From Bacteroidales bacterium UBA3684 (lineage in GTDB: Bacteria; Bacteroidota; Bacteroidia; Bacteroidales; P3): DNA of 24,668 bases. A model generated the notes under the pieces. The model saw nothing but the letters and a program-made list of their open reading frames with translations. It had not been told where the DNA came from and ran no database searches. The translations under genes and the position numbers were made by a program. The stretch covers positions 1-24,668 of the forward strand of contig DFIZ01000069.1 in the NCBI GenBank assembly GCA_002372855.1, read 5' to 3'. Below are positions 1 to 8,064 of this stretch, one piece after another; within the stretch, counting starts at the first letter, position 1; every line of letters starts with the position of its first letter.

Positions 1-24
1 TCTTCGACCCCTCTCGGACCCCTC

Positions 25-51
25 CCGTAGAGACGCAGCATGCTGCGTCTC
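25..51. repeat. Dispersed palindromic repeat, copy 1
   Basis: The core at 31-50 is a perfect 20-base palindrome with arms AGACGCAGCA and TGCTGCGTCT. With its left flank CCGTAG and the following C it matches 24517-24543 at 26 of 27 positions; the only difference is T versus C at the centre. It lies downstream of the ribosomal-cluster terminator, outside any gene. Two near-identical copies about 24.5 kb apart suggest a dispersed family of small palindromes (REP- or MITE-like), but mobility is inference. Confidence 0.8.
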
Positions 52-94
52 CCGGGTAGGCTATGGCGTGCCGCGTTTCCCGGGTAGGCTATGG
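39..94. repeat. Two-copy 28-bp direct repeat
   Basis: TCCCGGGTAGGCTATGG occurs exactly at 50-66 and 78-94, a 28-base period. The 11 bases before each copy (39-49 and 67-77) also resemble each other, with 8 of 11 matching, so this looks like a decayed two-unit tandem repeat. The first unit starts inside the palindrome at 25-51. No gene is visible here. Confidence 0.7.
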
Positions 95-119
95 TATTTT
101 CCTGTCGGCGTGGCGGGGT

Positions 120-164
120 AAAAAAAAGGAAGCCCCGCCGGACGCACAGCGTCCGGCGGGGCTT
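120..164 (-). terminator. Intrinsic terminator of the ribosomal cluster
   Basis: Read on the minus strand, a GC-rich hairpin lies 35 bases after the rplQ stop. The arms are 130-145 and 149-164 (AAGCCCCGCCGGACGC on the plus strand), giving 16 pairs around a 3-base loop. Eight uridines follow (A-run at 120-127 on the plus strand). This is a canonical Rho-independent terminator and the only strong one seen in the window, consistent with the upstream genes forming one long transcription unit. Confidence 0.93.
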
Positions 165-198
165 GTGTTGGGGTTTCCCCTTGCGGGGGATGGTTGTG

Positions 199-687
199 TT
201 ACTCGGCCTTGGGGGCTTCCTCGGCGACGGGGGCTTCGGCGGCTGCGGGAGCAGCGGCGTCGGCTTTCTTGGCGCGCGAGCGGCGGGTGGTCTTGGCTTT
301 CTTGGAGGAGGCCTCTTTGAGCATGTTCTCGTTGTAGTCGACGAGTTCAATGATGGCCATCTCGGAGTTGTCGCCGTGACGGATGCCGGTCTTCAGGATG
401 CGGGTGTAGCCACCGGGGCGGCCAGCGACTTTCTGCGACACTTCGCGGAAGAGTTCGTTGACGGCCTCTTTGCTGTGCAGGTAGCTGAAGACGATGCGGC
501 GGTTGTGGGTGGAGTCCTCTTTCGAGCGGTTGATGATGGGCTCGACATATACGCGGAGGGCTTTGGCTTTGGCAACGGTGGTCTCGATGCGCTTGTGCAG
601 GATGAGCGAGGAGGCCATGTTGGAAAGCATGGCCACGCGGTGGGCGTGGGTTCTTGACAGATGATTAACTTTGCAACCGTGTCTCAT
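199..687 (-). CDS. rplQ: 50S ribosomal protein L17
   Basis: bL17 sits near the exit of the peptide tunnel of the large subunit. The 162-residue product opens [17 protein letters not shown], the family start, and carries the conserved stretch around RPGGYTRI (residues about 90-97) and the motif ELVDYNEN. After about residue 122 it has a lysine- then alanine/glutamate-rich tail of about 40 residues that is absent from the 127-residue E. coli protein; similar tails are usual in Bacteroidota. It starts 8 bases after the rpoA stop and is the last gene of the cluster, followed by the terminator at 120-164. No alternative identity is plausible. Confidence 0.97.
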   Translation of the reverse strand: MRHGCKVNHLSRTHAHRVAMLSNMASSLILHKRIETTVAKAKALRVYVEPIINRSKEDSTHNRRIVFSYLHSKEAVNELFREVSQKVAGRPGGYTRILKTGIRHGDNSEMAIIELVDYNENMLKEASSKKAKTTRRSRAKKADAAAPAAAEAPVAEEAPKAE

Positions 688-695
688 ATTCTTTC

Positions 696-1688
696 TTATT
701 CTTTATCTAATTTATACTTTGATACATTCATACCGAATTCGAGGTTTTTCGAAGCGACGAGGTTTTCGAGCTCGGTAAGCGATTTTTTGCCGAAGTTGCG
801 GAATTTGAGCAGATCGGCTTTGTTGAAGGACACCAGGTCACCCAGGGTTTCGACTTCGGCGGCCTTGAGGCAGTTGAGTGCGCGGACGGAGAGGTCGAGG
901 TCGATAAGTTTGGTCTTGAGGAGCTGGCGGGTGTGTGCCGTGGACTCATCGAATTCCTCCTGGACGGGCTTGGTCTCGACGTCGAGGGTGATGCGCTCGT
1001 CGGAGAAGAGCATGAAGTGCTGGATGAGGATGGTGGCAGCTTCCTTGAGGGCCTCTTTGGGGTGGATGGAGCCGTCGGTCTCGATATCGAACGTCAGCTT
1101 CTCGTAGTCGGTGCGCTGCTCGACGCGGTAGTCGTCGACGGCATACATGACCTTTTTGATGGGGGTATGGATGGAGTCGATGGCGATGACACCGATGGGG
1201 TCGGTGGCTTTTTTGTTTTCGTCGGCGGGGACGTAGCCGCGGCCCTTGTCGATGGAGAGGGTGATGCGCAGCTCGGTCGAAGCTTCCATGTGGCAGATTT
1301 CCAGCTCGGGGTTGAGGACCTGGAATCCGTTGAGGTTGCTGTTGAGGTCACCGGCTTTGAAGACTGTCTGATTTTTGACCGTGAAGGTGAGCTTTTCGTG
1401 GTCGTAATCCTCCAGCTGACGGCGGAAGCGGATCTGCTTCAAGCGCAGGATAATGTCGGTCATGTCCTCGACCACTCCGGGGAGCGACGAGAACTCGTGG
1501 TCGACGCCATCAATCTGGACAGATGTGATAGCATAGCCTTCGAGCGAAGAGAGAAGGACGCGACGCAAAGCGTTGCCGATGGTAGTGCCGTAGCCGGGTT
1601 CCAGCGGACGGAATTCGAACGTGCCGCGGAAGTCGTCGGCCTCCAGCATGACCACCTTGTCGGGTTTTTGGAATGATAATATTGCCAT
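696..1688 (-). CDS. rpoA: DNA-directed RNA polymerase subunit alpha
   Basis: The alpha dimer nucleates assembly of RNA polymerase, and its C-terminal domain contacts UP-element DNA and activators. The 330-residue protein is full length. The N-terminal dimerisation domain spans about 1-235, with [17 protein letters not shown] at 27-43. A linker leads to the C-terminal domain at about 255-320. There R269 and N272 in the motif [10 protein letters not shown] match the DNA-contacting R265 and N268 of E. coli, and FGKKSLTEL forms the last helix-hairpin-helix part. The start is preceded by AAGGA with 6 bases of spacing, one of few Shine-Dalgarno-like sites in this cluster. It lies between rpsD and rplQ, the standard alpha-operon order. 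Confidence 0.98.
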   Translation of the reverse strand: MAILSFQKPDKVVMLEADDFRGTFEFRPLEPGYGTTIGNALRRVLLSSLEGYAITSVQIDGVDHEFSSLPGVVEDMTDIILRLKQIRFRRQLEDYDHEKLTFTVKNQTVFKAGDLNSNLNGFQVLNPELEICHMEASTELRITLSIDKGRGYVPADENKKATDPIGVIAIDSIHTPIKKVMYAVDDYRVEQRTDYEKLTFDIETDGSIHPKEALKEAATILIQHFMLFSDERITLDVETKPVQEEFDESTAHTRQLLKTKLIDLDLSVRALNCLKAAEVETLGDLVSFNKADLLKFRNFGKKSLTELENLVASKNLEFGMNVSKYKLDKE

Positions 1689-1757
1689 TGTTTATCCTTT
1701 CTTTCTTTGATGGGGTTGTTGTCTAAGTCAAGACTCAGACTGACGTCCTGTGGACTA

Positions 1758-2363
1758 TTACTTGGAGTAGAGGTCAACGATGAGCTGCTCGTTGATGGTC
1801 TCGGGGATGTCGGTGCGCTGAGGGTAGCTGACGAACTTGCCGCTCATGCTGGCGCCGTCCCATTCAAGCCAAGGATAGTTGTTGGCGCGCGAGGCGAGGG
1901 AGTCGGTGATGACCTCGAGCGATTTGCTGCGCTCGCGGACGGAGACGACGTCGCCTTCTCTCAAAGAATAGGAGGGGACATTGACGACATTGCCGTTGAC
2001 GGCGATGTGGCGGTGGGAGACGAGCTGACGGGCCTGGGCGCGGCTGCGGGCGATGCCGAGGCGGTAGACCACGTTGTCGAGGCGGGCCTCGATGAGTTTC
2101 ATCAGTTCCTCGCCGGTGACGCCGCCGCGACGGGAGGCTTCGGCGTAGAGTTTGCGGAACTGGCGCTCGAGAATGCCGTAGGTGTATTTGGCTTTCTGTT
2201 TCTCGTTGAGCTGGATGCCGTACTCGGAGGTCTTGCTGCGGCGGCGGTTCTGGCCGTGCATGCCGGGAGCATAGGGTTTCTTCTCGTAGCTCTTGTCCGG
2301 GCCGTAGATAGGCTCGTGGAACTTTCTTGCGATTTTGGTTTTCGGACCTGTGTATCTTGCCAT
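1758..2363 (-). CDS. rpsD: 30S ribosomal protein S4
   Basis: uS4 is a primary 16S rRNA-binding assembly protein. At 201 residues it is the usual Bacteroidota length. It begins [15 protein letters not shown] and has the S4 RNA-binding domain at about 90-160 with [20 protein letters not shown] and [10 protein letters not shown]. The N-terminal region lacks the cysteine cluster that binds zinc in some S4 proteins. In E. coli S4 represses the alpha operon through a pseudoknot in the leader; I see no equivalent before rpsM here, so that control is not supported. It lies 28 bases after rpsK and 69 bases before rpoA. Confidence 0.97.
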   Translation of the reverse strand: MARYTGPKTKIARKFHEPIYGPDKSYEKKPYAPGMHGQNRRRSKTSEYGIQLNEKQKAKYTYGILERQFRKLYAEASRRGGVTGEELMKLIEARLDNVVYRLGIARSRAQARQLVSHRHIAVNGNVVNVPSYSLREGDVVSVRERSKSLEVITDSLASRANNYPWLEWDGASMSGKFVSYPQRTDIPETINEQLIVDLYSK

Positions 2364-2391
2364 TGTTGTTCTGTTCTTTTAAGATTAATAA

Positions 2392-2781
2392 TTACACGCG
2401 ACGACGTTTCGGGGGACGGCAACCGTTGTGGGGCAGCGGGGTGATGTCGGTGATTTCGGTGACCTCGATGCCGCAGGTGTTGATTGCGCGGATTGCAGAT
2501 TCACGTCCTTGACCAGGTCCTTTGACAAAGACCTTCACTTTTCTTAGGCCCAAATCATAAGCAACTTTGCCGCAATCTTCCGCAGCCATCTGGGCGGCAT
2601 ACGGAGTGTTTTTCTTCGATCCGCGGAAGCCCATTTTTCCAGCAGACGACCAAGAAATCACTTGACCGGCGTTGTTCGTCAGCGAGACGATGACATTGTT
2701 GAAGGATGCAAAGATGCATGCTCTTCCCTGAGGTTCAACTTTTACGACTCTTTTTTTGGTCGGTTTTGAAGTTTTTGCCAT
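2392..2781 (-). CDS. rpsK: 30S ribosomal protein S11
   Basis: uS11 forms part of the small-subunit platform near the E site, contacting mRNA and S21. The 129-residue product carries the family signatures: [12 protein letters not shown] (about 25-36), [14 protein letters not shown], and the basic C-terminus [10 protein letters not shown]. The short lysine-rich N-terminal extension [10 protein letters not shown] is common in this phylum. A 94-base gap separates it from rpsM upstream. This is the longest gap inside the cluster, yet I found no good TAnnTTTG box in it, so an internal promoter is not supported. Confidence 0.97.
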   Translation of the reverse strand: MAKTSKPTKKRVVKVEPQGRACIFASFNNVIVSLTNNAGQVISWSSAGKMGFRGSKKNTPYAAQMAAEDCGKVAYDLGLRKVKVFVKGPGQGRESAIRAINTCGIEVTEITDITPLPHNGCRPPKRRRV

Positions 2782-2875
2782 TTTGTTTTTTGCTTGATTT
2801 ACTTTGTTTCTTTACTGCCAACCGCTTCTGTGTCGGGGTTTCTGGTCCGCGGCTGGGGCGCTACCTGCCGTTTAC

Positions 2876-3253
2876 TTACTTGGTAGCTTTCTTCTTGTTA
2901 GCGATAGTTTTCTTCTTACCCTTGCGAGTGCGAGCGTTGTTCTTGGTGCTCTGGCCGCGGAGGGGGAGGCCCAGGCGGTGACGGACGCCGCGGTAGCAGC
3001 CGATATCCATCAGTCGCTTGATGTTCATCTGGACTTCGGAGCGGAGGGCGCCTTCGACTTTGTACTCATCGTTGATGATGTTGCGGAGGGTGTTCTGCTC
3101 GTCGTCGGTCCAATCCTGCACCTTCTTGCCTTCGTCGATACCGGCCTTGGCCAGAATCTCTTTGGCGGTGCTACGTCCGATTCCGAAGATATAGGTCAGG
3201 CCTATCTCTCCTCTTTTGTTCTTGGGTAAGTCAATACCTGCAATACGTGCCAT
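2876..3253 (-). CDS. rpsM: 30S ribosomal protein S13
   Basis: uS13 lies in the head of the 30S subunit, forms an intersubunit bridge with L5, and its tail reaches the P-site tRNA. The 125 residues include [14 protein letters not shown] at the start, the helix-turn-helix-like part around [13 protein letters not shown], and the tRNA-contacting tail [17 protein letters not shown]. The length and basic tail are normal. It begins 24 bases after rpmJ and has an A-rich, SD-free leader, the usual pattern in Bacteroidota. Confidence 0.97.
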   Translation of the reverse strand: MARIAGIDLPKNKRGEIGLTYIFGIGRSTAKEILAKAGIDEGKKVQDWTDDEQNTLRNIINDEYKVEGALRSEVQMNIKRLMDIGCYRGVRHRLGLPLRGQSTKNNARTRKGKKKTIANKKKATK

Positions 3254-3277
3254 AGATTCTTTTTATTGTTTTTTTAA

Positions 3278-3394
3278 TTATCCTTGTCTTTGTTTGAATT
3301 TAGGATTTTTCTTGTTGATAACATAGACAACCCCGTGGCGGCGGACCACTTTGCATTCGGGCGATCTTTTCTTTACAGAGACTCTTACTTTCAT
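3278..3394 (-). CDS. rpmJ: 50S ribosomal protein L36 (cysteine-poor form)
   Basis: This 38-codon gene reads [17 protein letters not shown] at the N-terminus and ends NPKFKQRQG followed by TAA at 3280-3278. bL36 is the smallest large-subunit protein and sits near the L7/L12 stalk base and 23S domain II. Only one cysteine remains (C14); the other zinc ligands of the CxxC...C...H form are replaced, so this is the zinc-independent (C-minus) type usual in Bacteroidota. It lies between infA (60 bases) and rpsM (24 bases), the position expected from other genomes. The ATG at 3394 is the only sensible start. Confidence 0.95.
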   Translation of the reverse strand: MKVRVSVKKRSPECKVVRRHGVVYVINKKNPKFKQRQG

Positions 3395-3454
3395 TTTGTG
3401 TAATTATTAATCTTGTGATACTTTTTCTTGTTCTTTTTCTGCAGGCTGGCGGGC

Positions 3455-3673
3455 CTACTTGTGACGGTAAGTGATGCGGCCTTTCGAGAGGTCATAAGGG
3501 GACATTTCGATCTGCACCTTGTCGCCGGGGAGAATCTTGATGTAGTGCATGCGCATTTTGCCGGAGATGTGGGCGATGATCTGGTGTCCGTTTTCCAATT
3601 CGACGCGGAACATGGCGTTGCCGAGGGACTCGACGACGGTTCCGTCTAATTGTATGGATGCTTGTTTTGCCAT
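3455..3673 (-). CDS. infA: Translation initiation factor IF-1
   Basis: IF-1 blocks the ribosomal A site during initiation and helps IF-2 and IF-3 select the start codon. The 72-residue product is a single OB fold of exactly the family length, with [20 protein letters not shown] (residues 11-30) and [24 protein letters not shown] in the central strands. It ends in the basic KGRITYRHK. It sits between map and rpmJ, as in other Bacteroidota. The leader is A-rich and lacks a Shine-Dalgarno. Confidence 0.97.
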   Translation of the reverse strand: MAKQASIQLDGTVVESLGNAMFRVELENGHQIIAHISGKMRMHYIKILPGDKVQIEMSPYDLSKGRITYRHK

Positions 3674-3716
3674 TTATTTGTTTTTACTTACCGTTGATGT
3701 GTTTGTTTTGTTTGTT

Positions 3717-4484
3717 TCAATTGTTCTCGATGAAATCGAAGGTGGTGAGAATGTCGGGGCCGTTGGCGGTGATGGCAACGGTGTGCTCGAAGTGGGCGGC
3801 GGGTTTGCCGTCGCGGGTGCGACAGGTCCAGCCGTCTTCCTTGGAGAATTTGACATTCTTGGAGCCCATGCACACCATGGGTTCCACGGCGATGACCATA
3901 CCTTCTTTGAGGAGAGGGCCGGTGCCGGGGACGCCGAAGTTGGGCACGTTGGGGGACTCGTGCATCTTGAATCCCACGCCGTGGCCGCAGAGTTCGCGTA
4001 CGACGGAGTAGCCGTTCTTCTCGCAGTGCATCTGTACCGCATGGCTGATGTCCCCCACCCTGTTGCCGGCTTTGCACCGGTCGAGACCAAGGAAGAGGGC
4101 ATCGCGGGTGACCTTCATGAGGCGCTGCATTTCGGGGCTGACAGGACCGACAGGGAACGTGTAGGCCGAGTCGGCCACATAGCCGTTGAGTTCGATGACG
4201 CAGTCGAGCGACACGTTGTCGCCTTCCTTGATGAAGAGGTCGCCGGGGATGCCGTGCACGACGACGTCGTTGACCGAAATGCAGAAGGCCGAGGGGAAGC
4301 CCTCGAACCCTTTGCACAGGGGTTTGGCGCCGTTGTCGCGGATGTACTGCTCGCCGATTTGGTCGAGGAAGGAAGTAGTGACGCCCGGGCGAATATGACG
4401 GCCCACCTCCGCGAGAGTTTTCCCGAGGAGGAGGCCGGCATCACGTATGAGCTCTATTTCTTCTTTGGTCTTGAGCAGTATCAT
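3717..4484 (-). CDS. map: Methionine aminopeptidase, type I
   Basis: This cytosolic metallopeptidase removes the initiator methionine from nascent proteins after deformylation. At 255 residues it is a plain bacterial type Ia enzyme without an N-terminal zinc-finger extension. All five metal ligands are present: D94 (SLDC), D105 (ADSAYTF), H168 (GHGVG), E201 (VEPM) and E233 (HFEHT). The substrate-contacting H77 and H175 are also there. It lies 19 bases after secY and 43 bases before infA, so peptide export, N-terminal trimming and initiation genes are transcribed with the ribosome. An insertion around 206-226 (GSKNVKFSKEDGWTCRT) is common in the family. Confidence 0.97.
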   Translation of the reverse strand: MILLKTKEEIELIRDAGLLLGKTLAEVGRHIRPGVTTSFLDQIGEQYIRDNGAKPLCKGFEGFPSAFCISVNDVVVHGIPGDLFIKEGDNVSLDCVIELNGYVADSAYTFPVGPVSPEMQRLMKVTRDALFLGLDRCKAGNRVGDISHAVQMHCEKNGYSVVRELCGHGVGFKMHESPNVPNFGVPGTGPLLKEGMVIAVEPMVCMGSKNVKFSKEDGWTCRTRDGKPAAHFEHTVAITANGPDILTTFDFIENN

Positions 4485-4503
4485 TCTTGTGCTTTGTTGT
4501 TTT

Positions 4504-5859
4504 TTATGCCTGGATGGACATCGAGGTGCGACCCTTGATGCGGCCGGTCTTGGTGAGACCGTCGTAGTGGCGCATCAGGAGGTGGCTCTCAATCTGCTGG
4601 AGGGTGTCGAGGATGACACCGACGAGGATGAGCAGGGAGGTACCACCATAGAACTGGGCGAACTGGGTGTTGACACCAAAGAGGCGGATGATGGCCGGCA
4701 GGACAGCCACGATGGCAAGGAAGATGGAGCCGGGGAGGGTAATCCTGGAGAGGATGCTCTCAAGATACTCGGCAGTCTTTTTGCCGGGCTTGACGCCGGG
4801 AATGAATCCACCGTTTTTCTTCATGTCCTCAGCCATCTGGTTGGGGTTGATGGCGATGGCGGTGTAGAAGTAGGTGAACACGACCACAAGGATGAAGAAC
4901 ACCAGATTGTACCAGAAACTGTTGTAGTCGGCGAAAGCCATAGCGAACTTGCTGGAGGAGTTGTCGGAGAATCCCATGAAGGTGATGGGCAGGAACATGA
5001 TTGCCTGGGCAAAGATGATGGGCATGACGCCGGCTGCGTTGACCTTGATGGGGATGTACTGACGGACGCCACCGTACTGCTTGTTGCCGACGATGCGCTT
5101 GGCATACTGCACCGGGATGCGGCGAGTGCCCTGCACAAGGAGGATGACGAGCAGGATGACGGCGAGGAGGACAACAAGTTCGAAGAGGAACATCACCAAG
5201 CCACCACCTTCGGAGAGACGGGAGGCGAACTCGGCCGAAAGGGCGAAGGGAAGACGGGCGATGATACCGATCATAATCAAAAGCGAGATGCCATTGCCGA
5301 CGCCTTTGTCGGTAATGCGCTCACCGAGCCACATGACGAAGAGGGTACCGCTGATCAGGATAATGATGCTGCTAACCCAGAAGAACACCGACGGCGCGGC
5401 ACCCGTGAAGGGGTGGAGCGCATAGGGGGTGGCACCGAGCTGGTAGGTCATGTTGGAGATGTAGGCGGGAGCCTGGGCTGCCGTGACGGCAACAGTGAGC
5501 CAGCGAGTGATTTGATTCATTTTTCTACGGCCACTTTCACCTTCCCTCTGCATTTTCTGGAACTTGGGAACCACCATCACGAGCAGCTGGATCACGATGG
5601 AAGCCGTGATGTAAGGCATGATGCCCAAGGCGAAGATGGAGGCATTGGAGAATGCTCCACCCGAGAACATGTTGAGAAGGCCCATCAGACCTTCGGAGCC
5701 CTGCTTTCTGAGAACTTCGAGCTGAGAGGGGTCGACACCTGGGAGCACGACGTAGGAGCCTATGCGGTAAATCAACACCAAACCGATGGTGTAGAGGATT
5801 CTTTTCCGCAGGTCTTCGATCGACCAGATGTTCTTAAGTGTCTGTATTAATCGCTTCAT
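4504..5859 (-). CDS. secY: Protein translocase subunit SecY
   Basis: SecY is the ten-helix inner-membrane channel of the SecYEG translocon, through which signal-peptide proteins pass (including, by inference, the large protein at 19012-24309). The 451 residues begin MKRLIQTLKNIWSIEDLRKRI, contain the early motif GIMPYITASIVIQLL (about 78-92, second transmembrane region) and the characteristic PGVKPGKKTAEYL loop near 350 before the last helices. The cytosolic C-terminus is short. It overlaps nothing: 15 bases follow rplO and 19 precede map. The plus-strand frame across it is a shadow. Confidence 0.97.
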   Translation of the reverse strand: MKRLIQTLKNIWSIEDLRKRILYTIGLVLIYRIGSYVVLPGVDPSQLEVLRKQGSEGLMGLLNMFSGGAFSNASIFALGIMPYITASIVIQLLVMVVPKFQKMQREGESGRRKMNQITRWLTVAVTAAQAPAYISNMTYQLGATPYALHPFTGAAPSVFFWVSSIIILISGTLFVMWLGERITDKGVGNGISLLIMIGIIARLPFALSAEFASRLSEGGGLVMFLFELVVLLAVILLVILLVQGTRRIPVQYAKRIVGNKQYGGVRQYIPIKVNAAGVMPIIFAQAIMFLPITFMGFSDNSSSKFAMAFADYNSFWYNLVFFILVVVFTYFYTAIAINPNQMAEDMKKNGGFIPGVKPGKKTAEYLESILSRITLPGSIFLAIVAVLPAIIRLFGVNTQFAQFYGGTSLLILVGVILDTLQQIESHLLMRHYDGLTKTGRIKGRTSMSIQA

Positions 5860-5874
5860 TGTAATAGAATTGTG

Positions 5875-6324
5875 TTATTCAATAACAGTAGCAACGCCGC
5901 CTTTGTCCTCGATGGCCTTCTTGGCAGTGGCCGAGAAAGCGTGGGCGGTGACGTTGACAGCCTTGGCGAGTTCGCCACGGCCCAAGATCTTGATACGATC
6001 CTTGCCGGAGATGAGGCCGTTCTCCTTCAGCACGTCGATGTTGAAGTCGGTGATGTTCTTGGCCTCGGCGAGGGCATTGAGGGTATCGATGTTGATGCCG
6101 ACGTACTCGATACGGTTGATGTTCTTGAAGCCGAACTTGGGGACACGGCGATAGAGAGGCATCTGGCCGCCTTCGAAGCCGACCTTCTGGTGATAACCGG
6201 AACGAGCCTTGGCACCTTTGTTACCGCGGGTGGCAGTACCACCTTTGCCGGAACCGGCGCCACGGCCGATGCGTTTCGAATGCTTGATGGATCCTTCAGC
6301 AGGCTTGAGATTACTTAAGTTCAT
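5875..6324 (-). CDS. rplO: 50S ribosomal protein L15
   Basis: uL15 is a late-assembling large-subunit protein with a long N-terminal extension threaded through 23S rRNA. The 149-residue product opens MNLSNLKPAEGSIKHSKRIGRGAGSGKGGT, the glycine/basic extension typical of the family. The C-terminal domain contains GGQMPLYRRVPKFGF and the ILGRGEL strand. A partial Shine-Dalgarno (AAGGA at 6333-6337, 8 bases from the ATG) precedes it. It lies between rpmD and secY, the conserved end of the spc block. Confidence 0.97.
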   Translation of the reverse strand: MNLSNLKPAEGSIKHSKRIGRGAGSGKGGTATRGNKGAKARSGYHQKVGFEGGQMPLYRRVPKFGFKNINRIEYVGINIDTLNALAEAKNITDFNIDVLKENGLISGKDRIKILGRGELAKAVNVTAHAFSATAKKAIEDKGGVATVIE

Positions 6325-6353
6325 TATATCTTTCCTTTCTTATTTTACGTGGG

Positions 6354-6539
6354 TTAAATTTCTTCGACAGAGATGAGGTGCTTGACCTTATCGATCATGC
6401 CCATGATCTGGGGGGTGGCGACAACCTCACGGGTGTGGTTGATGCGACGCAGGCCCAGAGCGGCCATGGTGCGTTTCTGACGGGCGGGACGGCCGATTAT
6501 ACTTCTGACCTGTTTGATTCTGAGTTTCTTTTCTGCCAT
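6354..6539 (-). CDS. rpmD: 50S ribosomal protein L30
   Basis: uL30 is a small large-subunit protein. The 61 residues begin MAEKKLRIKQVRSIIGRPARQ and continue TMAALGLRRINHTREV, the family signature, and the length is right. It is notable for its start: a full AGGAGGT lies 7 bases before the ATG (6547-6553), the only perfect Shine-Dalgarno found among the starts I inspected. It sits 21 bases after rpsE and 29 before rplO. Confidence 0.96.
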   Translation of the reverse strand: MAEKKLRIKQVRSIIGRPARQKRTMAALGLRRINHTREVVATPQIMGMIDKVKHLISVEEI

Positions 6540-6546
6540 AATCTTG

Positions 6547-6553
6547 ACCTCCT
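6547..6553 (-). promoter_or_regulatory. Perfect Shine-Dalgarno before rpmD
   Basis: AGGAGGT on the minus strand, with 7 bases between it and the rpmD ATG, is ideally spaced. Most starts in this cluster have only A-rich leaders, as is normal in Bacteroidota, so this site stands out and also fixes the rpmD start. Confidence 0.85.
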
Positions 6554-6560
6554 ATTAAAT

Positions 6561-7079
6561 TTAACCGTTAAACACTTTGTCGAGAGAGATACCACGGAGC
6601 TGGGACACCATGTAGGGATCCTTCATCTGGAGAAGGGCGTTGATGGTGGCCTTGACGACGCTGTGGGGATTGGAAGAGCCTTTGCACTTGGCAAGGACGT
6701 CCTTGACACCCACGCTCTCGAGGACAGCACGCATAGCACCGCCGGCGATGACACCGGTACCGGGGGCAGCGGGTTTGAGGAAGACCTTGGCTCCGCTGTA
6801 TTTGCCACACTGCTCGTGGGGGATGGTACCCTTCAGCACGGGGACGCGGATGAGGTTCTTCTTGGCATCGTCGATACCTTTCTGAACAGCGGCCTGGACC
6901 TCCTTGGCTTTGCCGAGGCCATAGCCGACAACACCGTTTTCATTTCCAATAACGACAATGGCAGCAAAGGTGAAGGTTCTACCACCTTTGGTGACCTTGG
7001 TGACGCGATTGATAGCGACAAGACGATCTTTGAATTCGATCTCGCTCGATTTTACTCTTTTAATGTTTACTTCTGCCAT
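6561..7079 (-). CDS. rpsE: 30S ribosomal protein S5
   Basis: uS5 lies at the mRNA entry side of the 30S subunit and affects decoding fidelity. Its loop near residues 22-34 ([13 protein letters not shown]) is where spectinomycin-resistance changes occur in other bacteria; no deletion is seen. The 172-residue protein has the N-terminal double-stranded-RNA-binding fold with [20 protein letters not shown] (42-61) and the C-terminal domain with [17 protein letters not shown]. It is followed by rpmD after 21 bases and starts 7 bases after rplR. Confidence 0.97.
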   Translation of the reverse strand: MAEVNIKRVKSSEIEFKDRLVAINRVTKVTKGGRTFTFAAIVVIGNENGVVGYGLGKAKEVQAAVQKGIDDAKKNLIRVPVLKGTIPHEQCGKYSGAKVFLKPAAPGTGVIAGGAMRAVLESVGVKDVLAKCKGSSNPHSVVKATINALLQMKDPYMVSQLRGISLDKVFNG

Positions 7080-7086
7080 GACTTTA

Positions 7087-7440
7087 TTAGAATTTTAAAC
7101 CACCTTCTCTGGCACCGTCGGCCAAGCTCTTCACACGGCCGTGGTAGAGGTAACCATTACGGTCAAAAACAACGGTATTGATACCAGCGGCAAGGGCGCG
7201 CTCGGCAACGGCTTTGCCGACCTTGGCGGCCACTTCGCTCTTTGTGCCACTCTTTTCAAAGCCTTTCTCGCGGGAAGAGGCTGCGGTCAGTGTCACACCT
7301 TTTACATCGTCAATCACCTGAGCGTAGATTTCCTTGTTGCTTCTGAAAACCGACAGGCGGGGCATCTCAGCGGTTCCGCTGACTTTGTGACGGATGCGGA
7401 ATTTGATTTTTGTTCTTCTTATGTCTTTTTTTGTTGCCAT
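7087..7440 (-). CDS. rplR: 50S ribosomal protein L18
   Basis: uL18 binds 5S rRNA and anchors it in the central protuberance together with L5. The 117 residues match the bacterial family length. They begin with basic residues ([13 protein letters not shown]) and contain [18 protein letters not shown] (29-46) and the C-terminal [20 protein letters not shown]. It lies between rplF (47 bases) and rpsE (7 bases). Confidence 0.97.
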   Translation of the reverse strand: MATKKDIRRTKIKFRIRHKVSGTAEMPRLSVFRSNKEIYAQVIDDVKGVTLTAASSREKGFEKSGTKSEVAAKVGKAVAERALAAGINTVVFDRNGYLYHGRVKSLADGAREGGLKF

Positions 7441-7487
7441 AATTGTTCTTTCTTTTGGCTTTTGGCAATTTCTTTTTACCTTACGAT

Positions 7488-8042
7488 TTATTTTGCAGCA
7501 GCTTTACCAGCCTTCTTACGGATTTCTTCGCCCAGGAAGCGGATACCTTTACCCTTGTAGGGCTCGGGCTTGCGGAGCGAACGGATTTTGGCTGCAGCCT
7601 GACCCAGGATCTGCTTGTCGCAGCAGGTCATGGTGATGATGGGGTTCTTACCTTTCTCGGTGACAGTCTCGACTTTGATTTCGGGAGCGAGCTCGAAGAA
7701 AATCTTATGGGAATAACCGAGGTCCATCTCCATGACGTTGCCGTTGGCCTGGACTTTGTAACCCACACCAATGACTTCCTGAACAGTCTTGAAACCTTCG
7801 CTGACACCTTTCACCATATTGGCGGCAAGGGCACGATAGAGGCCGTGCATGGCTTTGGTTTCACGCTCGTCGTTAGGACGGTTGAAATGGAGCACACCAT
7901 CTTCAACCTTCATTTCAATCATGGGGTTCACTTTCTGGTTGAGTTCTCCAAGGGGACCCTTGACGGTCAGGATATTGTCATCAGAAATCTTCACTTCAAC
8001 ACCTTTGGGGAGGTGGATGGGCATTTTACCTATTCTTGACAT
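7488..8042 (-). CDS. rplF: 50S ribosomal protein L6
   Basis: uL6 sits near the sarcin-ricin loop and the factor-binding site. The 184-residue protein has the two tandem related alpha/beta domains of the family. It starts [17 protein letters not shown], carries [10 protein letters not shown] in the first domain, and ends with the conserved C-terminal [31 protein letters not shown] element lies about 10 bases before the ATG (core 8053-8057), SD-like but with long spacing. It follows rpsH after 22 bases. Confidence 0.97.
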   Translation of the reverse strand: MSRIGKMPIHLPKGVEVKISDDNILTVKGPLGELNQKVNPMIEMKVEDGVLHFNRPNDERETKAMHGLYRALAANMVKGVSEGFKTVQEVIGVGYKVQANGNVMEMDLGYSHKIFFELAPEIKVETVTEKGKNPIITMTCCDKQILGQAAAKIRSLRKPEPYKGKGIRFLGEEIRKKAGKAAAK

Positions 8043-8052
8043 TTTTCTATAT

Positions 8053-8057
8053 CTCCT
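8053..8057 (-). promoter_or_regulatory. Shine-Dalgarno-like AGGAG before rplF
   Basis: AGGAG is embedded in GAGAGGAGA on the minus strand, 10 bases before the rplF ATG. The spacing is at the long end for function, so it is a candidate only. Confidence 0.5.
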
Positions 8058-8064
8058 CTCTTGA

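Larger units (their letters stand above)
1..119. other. Intergenic end of window, no gene seen
   Basis: This is GC-rich intergenic sequence beyond the ribosomal-cluster terminator. Besides the palindrome and the 28-bp repeat it holds an 11-base-period repeat of GACCCCTC (6-13 and 17-24). Open frames on the plus strand here run on antisense through rplQ and have no support. The gene that follows lies outside the window. Confidence 0.6.

Noticed and set aside
91..657. 188-codon plus-strand frame across the terminator and rplQ
   Set aside because: It is glycine/valine-rich and antisense to rplQ, and it starts in the repeat and terminator region.
4447..5850. 467-codon plus-strand frame antisense to secY
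   Set aside because: It is an acidic, histidine-rich shadow of a real membrane-protein gene, with no transmembrane segments or motifs of its own.
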